A stretch of 64,000 bases of DNA from Lachnospiraceae bacterium (GCA_024695145.1 JAILIS010000006.1:1-64000), one strand, 5' to 3'. Positions 41,816 to 50,661 are shown, counted from the first letter of the stretch. The notes: a model not told the origin generated them from the sequence alone. Translations and numbers: made by a program.

Positions 41816-42650
41816 AATTTTGAACCTCCTCGATAATATTTTTAGGGGTGGAAGCCCCTGCAGTTATGCCTACACGTCGGAGCGATCTCAACGGATCAGT
41901 TACAAGGTCATCCTTGGTCTGTACATACTGAGTGCACCTGCATTCACGACTGCAGATTTCGTATAGCTTTTGTGTGTTGGAGCTCTTGCTATCTCCAATA
42001 ACGATCATCATGTCAACTTCCGATGCGATCTTTCTTGCTTCTTCCTGCCTCGCCTCGGTAGCATTGCAGATCGTGTTCACAACGTTAACATTGTACCCTT
42101 TTTTACGCAAGATTTCAACTAATTCTTTAAATTTGACAGCCCTGAATGTGGTCTGAGAAACAACGGTTATTTTTTTGTCATATTCGGCATCAAAAGTATA
42201 TGCTTCTTCTTCGTTTTCGATGACCGTGGCGGGGTTCGAATCATCACACCAGCCTATGATCCCCTGCACTTCCGGATGATCTTTGCTCCCGATAACGATG
42301 ACCTTATCACCCTGCGCGCTTGCCGTCTTTACGATACCGTGTATCTTCTTCACAAAAGGACATGTCGCATCTATTACTTTTTTTGATGCTTTTTTAAGCT
42401 CTTCTTCCGTTTTTTTGGATATTCCGTGTGATCTGATTATGACAGTGGCACCGCTTATCCCATCAAGTTCGGAAATATCGTTTATAACATGAACTCCCTT
42501 TCTATCAAGATCCGAAACAACGGCGTCGTTATGAATGATAGGACCTAATGTGTATATCCTGCCGCCCTCTTCGATCTCTTTATACACGGTGTTCACGGCT
42601 CTTTCAACTCCGAAACAAAAACCTGCCGATCTTGCCAGTATGATATCCAT
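41796..42650 (-). CDS. ispH: 4-hydroxy-3-methylbut-2-enyl diphosphate reductase
   Basis: Last step of the MEP isoprenoid pathway, an oxygen-sensitive [4Fe-4S] enzyme. The 284-residue protein has the three cluster cysteines (AGFCFGVERAV, DATCPFVKKIH, VNTICNATEARQ), the conserved histidines in IIHNDAVV and RSHGI, and GASTPKNII at the end. Many Clostridia carry IspH and S1 as one fused protein; here they are separate, overlapping genes. The start overlaps the cmk stop by one base (TAATG). Confidence 0.97.
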   Translation of the reverse strand: MDIILARSAGFCFGVERAVNTVYKEIEEGGRIYTLGPIIHNDAVVSDLDRKGVHVINDISELDGISGATVIIRSHGISKKTEEELKKASKKVIDATCPFVKKIHGIVKTASAQGDKVIVIGSKDHPEVQGIIGWCDDSNPATVIENEEEAYTFDAEYDKKITVVSQTTFRAVKFKELVEILRKKGYNVNVVNTICNATEARQEEARKIASEVDMMIVIGDSKSSNTQKLYEICSRECRCTQYVQTKDDLVTDPLRSLRRVGITAGASTPKNIIEEVQNYVRINF

Positions 42651-43315
42651 TAAAGCTTCTCCTTCGCAATAGTCAGTATGGCGTCCTTAACTTCATCTAT
42701 CGTCATATCGGAGCTGTCGATCAGAACTGCATCTTCTGCCTGACGAAGGGGCGAATTGCTCCTCGTCATATCCCTCTGGTCTCTTTTTATGATATCTTCT
42801 TCTATACGGGCAAGATCTTCTCTTAGCCCTTTTTCAGTCAGCTCATCATAGCGTCTTTTTGCCCGTACGGCACTTGATGCGGTCAGATATATCTTGCATC
42901 TGCTGTTCGGAAGTACAACCGTGCCGATATCCCTGCCGTCCATGACAACATCCTTTTCGTCTGCAAGCTTTTGCTGCAGTGCAACGAGCTTTTTGCGGAC
43001 CTTACCGTTTGTACTTGATACCGATGCCATATTTCCGACCTCTTCCGTACGAAGAAATGCGTTGACATTTTCCCCTCCCAGAAGGATGACCTGCGTATCA
43101 TTCTCGTAACTTATCGATATATCCGCATCTTCACATGCTTTTTCTATGCCGGCGGTATCATCCGCATCAATCCCCCTGCGTATAAGATAAAGCGCCATTG
43201 CACGATACATGGCCCCGGTATCGACATAGATAAAGCCAAGCTCCTTGGCCACCATTTTGGCGATCGTACTCTTTCCTGCTCCCGCAGGACCGTCAATTGC
43301 AATACTTTTACCCAT
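42650..43315 (-). CDS. cmk: Cytidylate kinase
   Basis: Phosphorylates CMP and dCMP. 221 residues from ATG at 43315, which follows TCAGGAGGATTTT; the track's start at 43366 adds 17 residues that read through the end of the previous gene. Motifs: P-loop GPAGAGKST, YVDTGAMYRA, DGRDIGTVVLP for the CMP site, and the lid with KRRYDEL. It forms a cassette with ispH and rpsA that is common in Clostridia. Confidence 0.97.
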   Translation of the reverse strand: MGKSIAIDGPAGAGKSTIAKMVAKELGFIYVDTGAMYRAMALYLIRRGIDADDTAGIEKACEDADISISYENDTQVILLGGENVNAFLRTEEVGNMASVSSTNGKVRKKLVALQQKLADEKDVVMDGRDIGTVVLPNSRCKIYLTASSAVRAKRRYDELTEKGLREDLARIEEDIIKRDQRDMTRSNSPLRQAEDAVLIDSSDMTIDEVKDAILTIAKEKL

Positions 43316-43329
43316 AAAATCCTCCTGAA

Positions 43330-44568
43330 TTATCTGCTTCTTCCCGCCAGATGTCCGGTTGACCATGCTATCTGCAGGTTAAACCCTCCGGTCAGCGCAT
43401 CTGTGTCGATCATTTCTCCGGCAAAGAACAGCCCTTTTATCTTCCTGCTTTCCATTGTGGATGGTACTATATCCGATACCCCAACACCGCCTCTCGTTAT
43501 TATCGCTTCATCAAAACCTCTGTTACCGTCTATTTTGATCTCAAACGATTTAAGTATGCGGCAGAGTATATTCCGCTCCTCTTTTGTTATGGAATTTACC
43601 TTTTTATCCGCCGGGATACCCGTCTTTTTGATAACTGCTGTTATCATTTTAGCGGGGAGCAGTTTGTTTAGCGAATTCGAAAAATTCTTATTACGGCTTT
43701 CCTCAAAATCCCTTAATATTCTTCTGTCAAGCTCTTCAAAAGAAAGTGCACTCTTAAGATCGATAAAAGCCTTTAATCCCTTCCTGTAATCGCTCTGTCT
43801 TATGCATGTGCTGGCGGTCAGTACAAGCGGACCCGATATTCCGAAATGCGTGAACAGCAATTCACCGAAACCCGAGTACAGCATTTTATCATCTTTTGAA
43901 ACACAAAGACCTACATTTTTCAAAGTCAGCCCCTGCATGCATGTTATGTCTTTGTCATTGCATGTAAAAGGTACAAGTGAGGGCTCGCACGTTTTTACTT
44001 CGATCCCAAGAGCCTCGACAAGACCGAACCCGGATCCGTCCGAACCCGTCAGGGGATACGACATTCCTCCGGTTGCCATGATAACTTTATCAGCTGTTAT
44101 CTGTTTTGTTTTATTATCGTGCTTTATAATAACACCTGATATCGAACCTGATATTTCATCCGTAAGAAGTTTTGTGACTTTTGTGTTCAGATACACCTCT
44201 ACGTTTTTTCTTTCAAGTTCTCTCCGAAGTATCTTTATTACATCGGATGAATGATCGGATACCGGAAATACCCGAAGTCCCCGTTCCACCTTTGTCTCAA
44301 GTCCGCGGTCATTGAAAAACCGGATCGTTTCACTGTTATCAAAGCCGTAAAAGGCACTGAAGAGAAATTTACGATTGGTCGCAATATTAGCAAAAAGCTC
44401 TTCCACACTACAGGCATTGGTCAGATTACATCTGCCTTTTCCTGTAAGGAACAGCTTTTTTCCAAGCTTTTCGTTCTGTTCGAAAAGCATCACTTTATCA
44501 TTATATCCCGCAGCTTCTATAGCTGCCATCATGCCGGCCGGTCCGCCGCCAACGACACATACGGTCAT
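43330..44568 (-). CDS. HI0933/BaiN-like FAD-dependent oxidoreductase
   Basis: 412-residue flavoprotein with an N-terminal FAD-binding GGGPAGMMAAIEA and the LGKKLFLTGKGRCNLTN signature of the HI0933 family. A GGMSYPLTGSDG loop and the C-terminal RGGVGVSDI...TGGFNLQIAWSTGHLAG FAD contact follow. Annotation pipelines call it aminoacetone oxidase or BaiN; the true substrate is unknown. It sits between tetR (3-bp gap) and cmk (14-bp gap). Confidence 0.92.
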   Translation of the reverse strand: MTVCVVGGGPAGMMAAIEAAGYNDKVMLFEQNEKLGKKLFLTGKGRCNLTNACSVEELFANIATNRKFLFSAFYGFDNSETIRFFNDRGLETKVERGLRVFPVSDHSSDVIKILRRELERKNVEVYLNTKVTKLLTDEISGSISGVIIKHDNKTKQITADKVIMATGGMSYPLTGSDGSGFGLVEALGIEVKTCEPSLVPFTCNDKDITCMQGLTLKNVGLCVSKDDKMLYSGFGELLFTHFGISGPLVLTASTCIRQSDYRKGLKAFIDLKSALSFEELDRRILRDFEESRNKNFSNSLNKLLPAKMITAVIKKTGIPADKKVNSITKEERNILCRILKSFEIKIDGNRGFDEAIITRGGVGVSDIVPSTMESRKIKGLFFAGEMIDTDALTGGFNLQIAWSTGHLAGRSR

Positions 44569-44571
44569 ATT

Positions 44572-45120
44572 CTAAAAGAATCCCTCTATGGTCTCTTTGA
44601 GAGTAGGCAATATCTCCTCTGTCGTAAGATCAAGTTCGCCGCATATTGCCATACAGGCCATGCCGTGCATAAAGATGAACACTTTCATGAATATATCACC
44701 GGCTCTGTTCATATCAAGATTCTTGATACGGCGAAGCTGTTTGATGACAAAACCGTTCTCTGATCCGTTGATAAGATCATACATGGTATTGTTGTCATCA
44801 TGAGGCGTCAGGAAAAGCAGCTTGAAAAGATTCAGTTCCTTCTTGGCAAATGAGATATAGCACAGTCCGAGATCTACAAAGGGAGTCTCTTCTTTCTGTT
44901 CGAATTCGAGACAGAACTGCTCATAAAACTTCTTTGCAGCATCAAAAACCTCATTTGACAGCTCTTCCATATTCGTATAAACGCGAAAGATCGGCTGCGT
45001 ACTGCATGAAATATGAGCGGCAAGCTTTCTCGCCGTAAGCATCTCAATACCCTGAGTCCTTACAAGGTCAAAAGCACCGTCTAAGATCATCTGCTTGGTA
45101 ATCTGTTCTTTTCTAGCCAT
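44572..45120 (-). CDS. TetR-family transcriptional regulator
   Basis: 182 residues from ATG at 45120, behind ATGGAGGTATT; the track's start adds 21 residues that read through a hairpin. An N-terminal helix-turn-helix is seen (residues 8-52, LTARKLAAHISCSTQPIFRVYTNMEEL). The C-terminal ligand domain is not recognisable as to its effector. A 24-bp inverted repeat with 8-bp arms sits over its own promoter, which suggests autoregulation. It is the first gene of a run with BaiN, cmk, ispH, rpsA and cheR. Confidence 0.92.
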   Translation of the reverse strand: MARKEQITKQMILDGAFDLVRTQGIEMLTARKLAAHISCSTQPIFRVYTNMEELSNEVFDAAKKFYEQFCLEFEQKEETPFVDLGLCYISFAKKELNLFKLLFLTPHDDNNTMYDLINGSENGFVIKQLRRIKNLDMNRAGDIFMKVFIFMHGMACMAICGELDLTTEEILPTLKETIEGFF

Positions 45121-45140
45121 AATACCTCCATCCCCCATAA

Positions 45141-45170
45141 AACGGGCAGCCAAAAAATTGACTGCCTGTT
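45141..45170 (-). terminator. Terminator of the Na+ decarboxylase operon
   Basis: On the minus strand AACAGGCAG, a loop rich in T and CTGCCCGTT form a 9-bp stem with one G-U pair, followed by TTAT. It lies 55 bp behind oadA. The predicted tetR start point falls inside the hairpin, so the tetR transcript would not form it. Confidence 0.7.
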
Positions 45171-45171
45171 T

Positions 45172-45211
45172 ATTGTAACACACGTTATGATATTTTGCAT
45201 CACAAATATCA
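45172..45211 (-). promoter_or_regulatory. tetR promoter (extended -10) with inverted-repeat operator
   Basis: Extended -10 TGTTACAAT on the minus strand (45172-45180). Upstream, TGATATTT-8 bp-AAATATCA (45188-45211) is a perfect inverted repeat that covers the -35 position. It is a natural binding site for the TetR protein encoded just downstream. Confidence 0.6.
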
Positions 45212-45225
45212 AATTTATCGAAAAT

Positions 45226-46683
45226 TTATACCGGGTATGCTCCTGCTTCGGTATTGGCTTTCTTCAGATCGACTTTGCTCTGCTGGGCCTCACGGTATTT
45301 GAAGAAATCAACTGCAACCTGAGGGAAAAGTGCATATGAGAGAACATCCTCATCCTGCTGCTTGTACTGTTTCATCTCCGATTCAAGAGTTTCAAGCTCG
45401 GGCTTATCATGTCCTGTAGCTTCCGCAGATCTTGCAGTACTTCTCTTCTCACCGGGTATGACTTTCTTGATTACATCCTCACTCATGGGCTTAACGGTCT
45501 GGCCGTAATTACCGCGGAGCAGATCCTTGAACTCTCCGGTTGCCATCTTGTATCTCTCACCCATAAGAACATTGAAGATAGCCTGTGTTCCGACAATCTG
45601 AGATGAAGGTGTTACAAGAGGCGGCTCGCCACAGTCCTTTCGAACTCTGGGGATCTCTTCGAGAACTTCCTGATATTTGTCTTCTGCATTCTGTTCCTTG
45701 AGCTGGGATACCATGTTGCTGAGCATTCCACCGGGAACCTGGTAGAGAAGTGTCTTGATGTTAACACCGAGTACCTTTGTACTCATAAGACCTGATTCTA
45801 TGCATTCCTCCCTGTAAGGACGGAAATAATCTGCGATCTCGGCAAGTTTTGTCTGAGACAAACCGGTATCATAAGGCGTTCCCTTAAATGCCTCAACCAT
45901 AACTTCCGTAGCCGGCTGGCTCGTTCCGAGTGCGAACGGTGATATCGCACAGTCGATCACATCAACACCCGCCTCAACAGCCTTTAAGTAAGTCATTGAA
46001 GCTTCACCTGATGTATAATGGGTATGAAGCTGTATCGGAAGCTTGGTGTTCTCCTTCATTGCCTTGATAAGCTCTTCAGCCCTGTAAGGAAGGAGCAGAC
46101 CTGCCATATCCTTGATACAGATCGAATCAGCGCCCATATCTTCTATCTTCTTGGCCATATCAGCCCAGTATTCAAGAGTATATGCATCTCCGAGAGTATA
46201 TGAAAGCGCAACCTGTGTGCTTCCTCTTCCTTCCTGCTTCTTGACACGGTTTGTGGCATCAACCGCAGCCTGAAGATTTCGAAGATCGTTAAGGCAGTCA
46301 AATATACGGATTATATCGATACCATTGGCGATCGATTTTTCAACGAATGCATTAACAACGTCATCGGCATACGGTCTGTATCCGAGGATGTTCTGTCCGC
46401 GAAAGAGCATCTGAAGCTTGGTCTTCTTAAATCCGTCCTTTAATTTACGAAGTCTCTCCCAGGGATCTTCCTTGAGGAAACGAAGGGATGCGTCAAATGT
46501 AGCACCACCCCAGCACTCTATCGAGTGGTAACCGATCTGGTCCATCTTGTCTACGATGGGAAGCATTATCTCGGTAGGCATTCTTGTGGCGATAAGACTC
46601 TGATGCGCATCACGAAGAACTGTTTCCATAATGCCGACAGGTTTCTTTTCAACACTTTTCTCTTTCTTTTTATCTTCAGCCAT
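45226..46683 (-). CDS. oadA: Oxaloacetate decarboxylase alpha-type (5S) carboxyltransferase
   Basis: Transfers CO2 between oxaloacetate and biotin. The 485-residue protein has the HMGL-like barrel with RDAHQSL, the RGQNILGYR loop, the active-site lysine in CIKDMAGLL and the metal-binding HTHYTSGE. A PYC/OadA conserved domain follows (about 300-450). Unlike many OadA proteins it ends without a biotinyl domain; a separate carrier is encoded two genes upstream. Start ATG follows TATGGAGGACAAATAA. It may equally be called pyruvate carboxylase subunit B; the beta and gamma pump subunits beside it favour the decarboxylase. Confidence 0.92.
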   Translation of the reverse strand: MAEDKKKEKSVEKKPVGIMETVLRDAHQSLIATRMPTEIMLPIVDKMDQIGYHSIECWGGATFDASLRFLKEDPWERLRKLKDGFKKTKLQMLFRGQNILGYRPYADDVVNAFVEKSIANGIDIIRIFDCLNDLRNLQAAVDATNRVKKQEGRGSTQVALSYTLGDAYTLEYWADMAKKIEDMGADSICIKDMAGLLLPYRAEELIKAMKENTKLPIQLHTHYTSGEASMTYLKAVEAGVDVIDCAISPFALGTSQPATEVMVEAFKGTPYDTGLSQTKLAEIADYFRPYREECIESGLMSTKVLGVNIKTLLYQVPGGMLSNMVSQLKEQNAEDKYQEVLEEIPRVRKDCGEPPLVTPSSQIVGTQAIFNVLMGERYKMATGEFKDLLRGNYGQTVKPMSEDVIKKVIPGEKRSTARSAEATGHDKPELETLESEMKQYKQQDEDVLSYALFPQVAVDFFKYREAQQSKVDLKKANTEAGAYPV

Positions 46684-46705
46684 TTATTTGTCCTCCATAA
46701 AATAT

Positions 46706-47857
46706 TTAGAATAATCCGAAGATCGCCATGAATGTACCGGCTGCGACCGCAGTACCGATAACGCCCGCAACATTCGGACCCATCGCATGCATCAGCAGGA
46801 AGTTAGTGGGATCTTCTTCAGCTCCCACCTTCTGTGAGACACGCGCAGCCATAGGAACCGCAGATACACCCGCCGAACCGATAAGAGGATTGACCTTTCC
46901 ACCGGTCAGGACGCACATTATCTTGCCGAAAATGACTCCGGCCGCAGTTCCGAAGGCAAATGCCACGAGACCGAGAACGACGATCTTAAGTGTATTGGCA
47001 TTAAGGAAAGCAGCTGCCGATGTTGTTGCTCCGACACTGGTACCGAGCAGGATTACAACGATATACATAAGAGCGTTGCTTGCGGTATCCATAAGCTGTC
47101 TTACAACACCGGATTCTCTGAACAGGTTACCCAGCATCAGCATTCCGACAAGGGGTGCTGTAGTGGGAAGTATCATACATACAACGATCGTAACGATGAT
47201 CGGGAACAGTATCCTCTCAAGCTTGCTGACCGGACGGAGCTGTTCCATCTTGATCTTTCTCTCCTTCTCCGTTGTCAGAAGCTTCATGATAGGCGGCTGA
47301 ATGATCGGCACTAGCGACATATACGAATATGCCGCAACGGCAATGGGACCGAGCAGTGCGGTCTGTCCGAGCTTACTTGCAAGGAAAATGGATGTAGGAC
47401 CGTCAGCACCGCCGATTATAGCGATAGCAGCCGCAGCCTTATCATTGAATCCCATGGCTATCGCCATGAAGTATGCGGCATATATGCCGAACTGGGCAGC
47501 AGCGCCCAGAAGGAAACTCTTGGGGTTTGCTATAAGAGGACCGAAATCGGTCATGGCTCCGACGCCCATAAATATAAGGGACGGCAGTATGGCCCATTCG
47601 TCCAGCTTGTAGAAATAATACAACAGCCCGCCTGTACCGTTTGCTGCTTCTTCGATCTTCAGCATGATGTCCGGATAGATGTTGACCAGCAGCATGCCGA
47701 ATGCAATGGGCGTAAGAAGCAACGGTTCAAAGCCCTTGGCTATCGCCAAATATAGGAAAACACATGCAACAGCTATCATCAGATAGTTTCCCCAGGACAA
47801 TCCGAAGAATGCGGTCTGATGCAACAGGTTTCCCATTGTATTTGTTACATATGACAT
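46706..47857 (-). CDS. oadB: Na+-translocating decarboxylase beta subunit
   Basis: Membrane carboxybiotin decarboxylase and Na+ channel. The 383-residue protein has 9-11 hydrophobic segments and the key motifs GGADGPTSIF near residue 150, and GNLFRESGVV and GSAGVSAVPMAARV at the C-terminal side. These hold the conserved Asp and Ser of the ion path. SD GGAGGTCATAAA precedes the ATG. Shared by oxaloacetate, methylmalonyl-CoA and glutaconyl-CoA decarboxylases, so it does not fix the substrate. Confidence 0.96.
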   Translation of the reverse strand: MSYVTNTMGNLLHQTAFFGLSWGNYLMIAVACVFLYLAIAKGFEPLLLTPIAFGMLLVNIYPDIMLKIEEAANGTGGLLYYFYKLDEWAILPSLIFMGVGAMTDFGPLIANPKSFLLGAAAQFGIYAAYFMAIAMGFNDKAAAAIAIIGGADGPTSIFLASKLGQTALLGPIAVAAYSYMSLVPIIQPPIMKLLTTEKERKIKMEQLRPVSKLERILFPIIVTIVVCMILPTTAPLVGMLMLGNLFRESGVVRQLMDTASNALMYIVVILLGTSVGATTSAAAFLNANTLKIVVLGLVAFAFGTAAGVIFGKIMCVLTGGKVNPLIGSAGVSAVPMAARVSQKVGAEEDPTNFLLMHAMGPNVAGVIGTAVAAGTFMAIFGLF

Positions 47858-47889
47858 TTTATGACCTCCACAGATTCATTCTTCGTCCC

Positions 47890-48267
47890 TTATTCAAGCG
47901 TTGCAAGAAGCTGTCCTGCAGCACAGGGATCACCAACGGAACAGTCGATAGATGCAACCTTTCCGTCCTTGGGTGCAACTACGGGGATCTCCATCTTCAT
48001 GGCTTCAATGATTACAACAGCATCTCCTGTTTTAACGGAATCACCGACATTAGCGGCGATCTTGAATACCTTGCCTGCGGCACCGGCTTCGATCTTAACC
48101 GATCCTGCTCCCGATGATGAGCTCTTGGGTGCTGCTGCAGGTGCTGCCTTGGGAGCTGCCTTAGGAGCTGCTGCTGCAGGTGCAGGTGCAGCTGCTCCCG
48201 ATGAAGCGCCTTCTTCTACTGTTACATCATATACGTTGCCGTTTACGGTGATTGTATAGTTTTTCAT
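47890..48267 (-). CDS. Biotin carboxyl carrier protein of the decarboxylase
   Basis: 125 residues. A short N-terminal strand region, an Ala/Pro/Lys-rich flexible linker (about residues 22-52) and a biotinyl domain with the biotin lysine in EAMKMEIPV. It carries CO2 from the carboxyltransferase to the membrane beta subunit. The linker is a long swinging arm, encoded by imperfect GC-rich repeats. The biotin ligase gene birA lies about 9 kb away. Confidence 0.95.
   Translation of the reverse strand: MKNYTITVNGNVYDVTVEEGASSGAAAPAPAAAAPKAAPKAAPAAAPKSSSSGAGSVKIEAGAAGKVFKIAANVGDSVKTGDAVVIIEAMKMEIPVVAPKDGKVASIDCSVGDPCAAGQLLATLE
48128..48198. repeat. GC-rich repeat encoding the Ala/Pro linker of the biotin carrier
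   Basis: Recurring gctgc and gcaggtgc units over about 70 bp encode APAAAAPKAAPKAAPAAAP. The length may vary among strains through slippage. Confidence 0.5.
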
Positions 48268-48278
48268 TATCTATCCTC

Positions 48279-49091
48279 CTATCTGTTCCACACACTGTTT
48301 GGTCTTCTTACGATACTTCTTACAACAAAATCATCGGATGATCCCGATCCTCCGCCGCCTGCGGACGCCGCAGCAATAGCAGCCGTGATCACGGCAACGA
48401 TCTCCAGATCATCTTCCTCCTGTTCCTCTTTTTCCACGATCTGCGCTATGGTATTGTCCACAGCCTGAGCTTTAACATCGGCTTTGTCATCTTTGTTAAA
48501 GGCTTTCTGGATCTTCGGAATAAGATTGAACAGGCTTATTATTATCGATATGATTATAAGAACGCAGAATACCGTTCCCATACCGAGTAATGTGTTAAGG
48601 CCGGCTTTTTCCATCTTCTCACCGAATGTCCAGTTGATATTGGTGGTAAGAGAAGTAAGGGTCTTGTAGAGATCATCTTTGTAAATAGCCTCTATCTGAG
48701 CCGTTCTTTTTGTTCCGACCACATCAAGAGTGACAATTATGTTCCTGTCCGAATCATCGTATGCGGCATTCATACCTGTAACGGAAACAAATTCGCCGAG
48801 ATCGGCTTTCGCACCGTTCCAGGAATTCAGAGCATTGACAAGACCGTTTCCTTCTGCTTTGACGCCGAAATAATTCGAGACAACATATTCAAGATATTCA
48901 GGTCCCTGACTGACAATATCCGCCGTCTGCTCTTCATTGAGAGCTACAAGGAATTCCGTGATCAGACTCCCTGTAGTCTGTTCGAGGGTGGTGGCCATTT
49001 CGGGATCCAGGCTTTTCCTTGTTTGCGTATTGCATGCGGTCAGACAAAAGATGCAGACAAGAAAACATAACAATAATCTGATTCTTCTCAT
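48279..49091 (-). CDS. OadG-family decarboxylase subunit fused to an external lipoprotein domain
   Basis: 270 residues. It opens with a lipoprotein signal whose lipobox is LTAC (Cys20). An external domain of about 140 residues follows (residues 25-165) with repeated Leu/Asp-rich strands. A transmembrane helix lies at about 169-192, then a charged helix, then the OadG-type tail (LEIVAVITAAIAAA, a Gly/Ser linker, and FVVRSIVRR). Ordinary OadG proteins are 80-120 residues with no external domain. The fold of the extra domain may be DUF3887-like, but I am not certain. It lies between the biotin carrier and the acyl-CoA-type carboxyltransferase. Confidence 0.82.
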   Translation of the reverse strand: MRRIRLLLCFLVCIFCLTACNTQTRKSLDPEMATTLEQTTGSLITEFLVALNEEQTADIVSQGPEYLEYVVSNYFGVKAEGNGLVNALNSWNGAKADLGEFVSVTGMNAAYDDSDRNIIVTLDVVGTKRTAQIEAIYKDDLYKTLTSLTTNINWTFGEKMEKAGLNTLLGMGTVFCVLIIISIIISLFNLIPKIQKAFNKDDKADVKAQAVDNTIAQIVEKEEQEEDDLEIVAVITAAIAAASAGGGGSGSSDDFVVRSIVRRPNSVWNR

Positions 49092-49111
49092 ATTACGTAT
49101 CCCATCCCTTT

Positions 49112-50539
49112 CTAAACTGTCCCATGCTTTTTGGCAGGTCTGTCCTCTCTTTTTGTATAAAGCATCTCAAACGCTCCGATGACATACTTTCTCGTGTCTT
49201 CGGCAGCGATAACCTGATCCACATATCCGCGTCTTGCAGCGGCATCAACACTGTTCTGAAGCTTGTCATATTCCTTCGCTCCCTTATCTACAGCATCACT
49301 TCCCTTGCCGTCAAAGATAACCTTTGCTGCAAGATCGGCATCCATCATACCTATCTTCGCATTATCCCATGCTATCGTGACATCACATCCGAGCGGCTTG
49401 GAATTCATTACAATACCTGCTGTTCCGAAAGCTTTTCCTATGATCACGTTAACCTTGGCAACAGTAGCATTTGCGAATGCGTATGTAAGCTTTGAAGCTG
49501 CTCTTGCAAGCTTTTTCTCACTGTTAACATCAGCTTCAAACCCTGTTACATTTGTAAGTGTAAGAATGGGAATATCAAACGAATCGCAGAGATTGACAAA
49601 TCCGGCAGCCTTTGCAAGAGCATCGACTGAGAATACACTGTCATTGTCCCATACTTTTTCGCCTTCATCGTCATAGCCTTCGCATCTGTTTGCGATACAT
49701 CCGACAGTCTGGCCGTTGAGTCTGATAAATCCAGTTGTGATCTCCCTGCCGAATCCTGCTTTTACTTCATAGTAGGAATTGTCATCTGCAATCATCGAAA
49801 GAGCTATGGATGTATCACCGGTGCAGCCTGATATTTCGGAAACTGCTCTGTTGAGATCATCCGTGCAGTCACTTACAGCACCGAACTCATCATTGTTGGA
49901 CGGAAGAAGTGATACGTAACTTCTTACTTCCGCGTATATCTCCGATTCACTTGCAACAACATCGACGTTACCGGCTTCATCTGTCTGAAATTCGGATGAT
50001 GAAGTATCATTCTTCTCTTCGTAATTTCCCGCAAGAGCATTGGGAGAATTAACAAAGAGCTTTGCATTTCCTTCCATAAAAGTAAGATCGGTCATGCCGG
50101 TAAACAGAGAAAGACCTCCTCCGCATTTTCCGAAGATGACCGTGATCTGGGGAATGACACCGCTGGCCATTGCCTGTGCCTTGTAAATCCTTCCGAATGC
50201 GGAAAGAGCATCCGTGGATTCATTCAGACGAAGTCCCGCGGAATCGATAAGGCCGATAACAGGTGCTCCCACTTTAAGGGCGAGATTGTAAAGACCGATG
50301 ATCTTTTTCGCATGCATCTCACCTACGGAACCGCCGAGTACGGATGAGTCCTGACTGTACACATATACAAGTCTGCCGTCTATAAGACCGTAGCCTGTAA
50401 CAACGCCATCTGCAACTGCGTCCTTCGGTTCCATGTTAAAATCAGTGGATCTTGCCGTAACCTTTGCGCCGATTTCAACGAAACTGTTTTCATCAAGCAA
50501 ACTCTCTATACGTTTGCCTGCAAGTGAAGAATTACTCAT
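49112..50539 (-). CDS. Acyl-CoA carboxyltransferase (MmdA-like, 12S type)
   Basis: 475-residue carboxyltransferase with two crotonase-like halves (N domain about 1-230, C domain about 240-470). It has GGSVGEMHAKKI, FGKCGGGLSLFTGMTDLTFM and GKAFGTAGIVMNSKPLG, the glycine-rich acyl-CoA oxyanion sites. Such subunits act in methylmalonyl-CoA, glutaconyl-CoA and transcarboxylase systems. It is shorter and more divergent than the usual 510-residue MmdA. SD TATGGAGGTTTTGCA precedes the ATG. It is the first gene of the decarboxylase operon, which also ends with a 5S-type carboxyltransferase. Confidence 0.9.
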   Translation of the reverse strand: MSNSSLAGKRIESLLDENSFVEIGAKVTARSTDFNMEPKDAVADGVVTGYGLIDGRLVYVYSQDSSVLGGSVGEMHAKKIIGLYNLALKVGAPVIGLIDSAGLRLNESTDALSAFGRIYKAQAMASGVIPQITVIFGKCGGGLSLFTGMTDLTFMEGNAKLFVNSPNALAGNYEEKNDTSSSEFQTDEAGNVDVVASESEIYAEVRSYVSLLPSNNDEFGAVSDCTDDLNRAVSEISGCTGDTSIALSMIADDNSYYEVKAGFGREITTGFIRLNGQTVGCIANRCEGYDDEGEKVWDNDSVFSVDALAKAAGFVNLCDSFDIPILTLTNVTGFEADVNSEKKLARAASKLTYAFANATVAKVNVIIGKAFGTAGIVMNSKPLGCDVTIAWDNAKIGMMDADLAAKVIFDGKGSDAVDKGAKEYDKLQNSVDAAARRGYVDQVIAAEDTRKYVIGAFEMLYTKREDRPAKKHGTV

Positions 50540-50595
50540 TGCAAAACCTCCATATAATGATTTTATAAACAGAGTTTTTTATACACACTTTTGAT

Positions 50596-50623
50596 ATTTT
50601 AACATAGGAAGGGGATTTTTCAA
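50596..50623 (-). promoter_or_regulatory. Sigma-A promoter of the decarboxylase operon
   Basis: On the minus strand TTGAAA, a 16-bp spacer and TAAAAT, giving a leader of about 50 nt to the ATG at 50539. Confidence 0.6.
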
Positions 50624-50642
50624 AGAGAAAAATAAAAAGAAA

Positions 50643-50660
50643 AAGAGCCCGAAGGCTCTT
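50643..50660 (-). terminator. Terminator behind scpB
   Basis: On the minus strand AAGAGCC-TTCG-GGCTCTT, a perfect 7-bp stem with a stable UUCG loop, followed by TTTTTC. It begins one base after the scpB stop. Confidence 0.9.
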
Positions 50661-50661
50661 A

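Noticed and set aside
42230-42245. GGTTCGAATC-like sequence resembling a tRNA T-arm
   Set aside because: It lies in the ispH coding region and no tRNA fold can be built around it.
45121-45183. Longer start of the tetR gene
   Set aside because: It would include the terminator hairpin and lies upstream of GGAGG and ATG at 45120.
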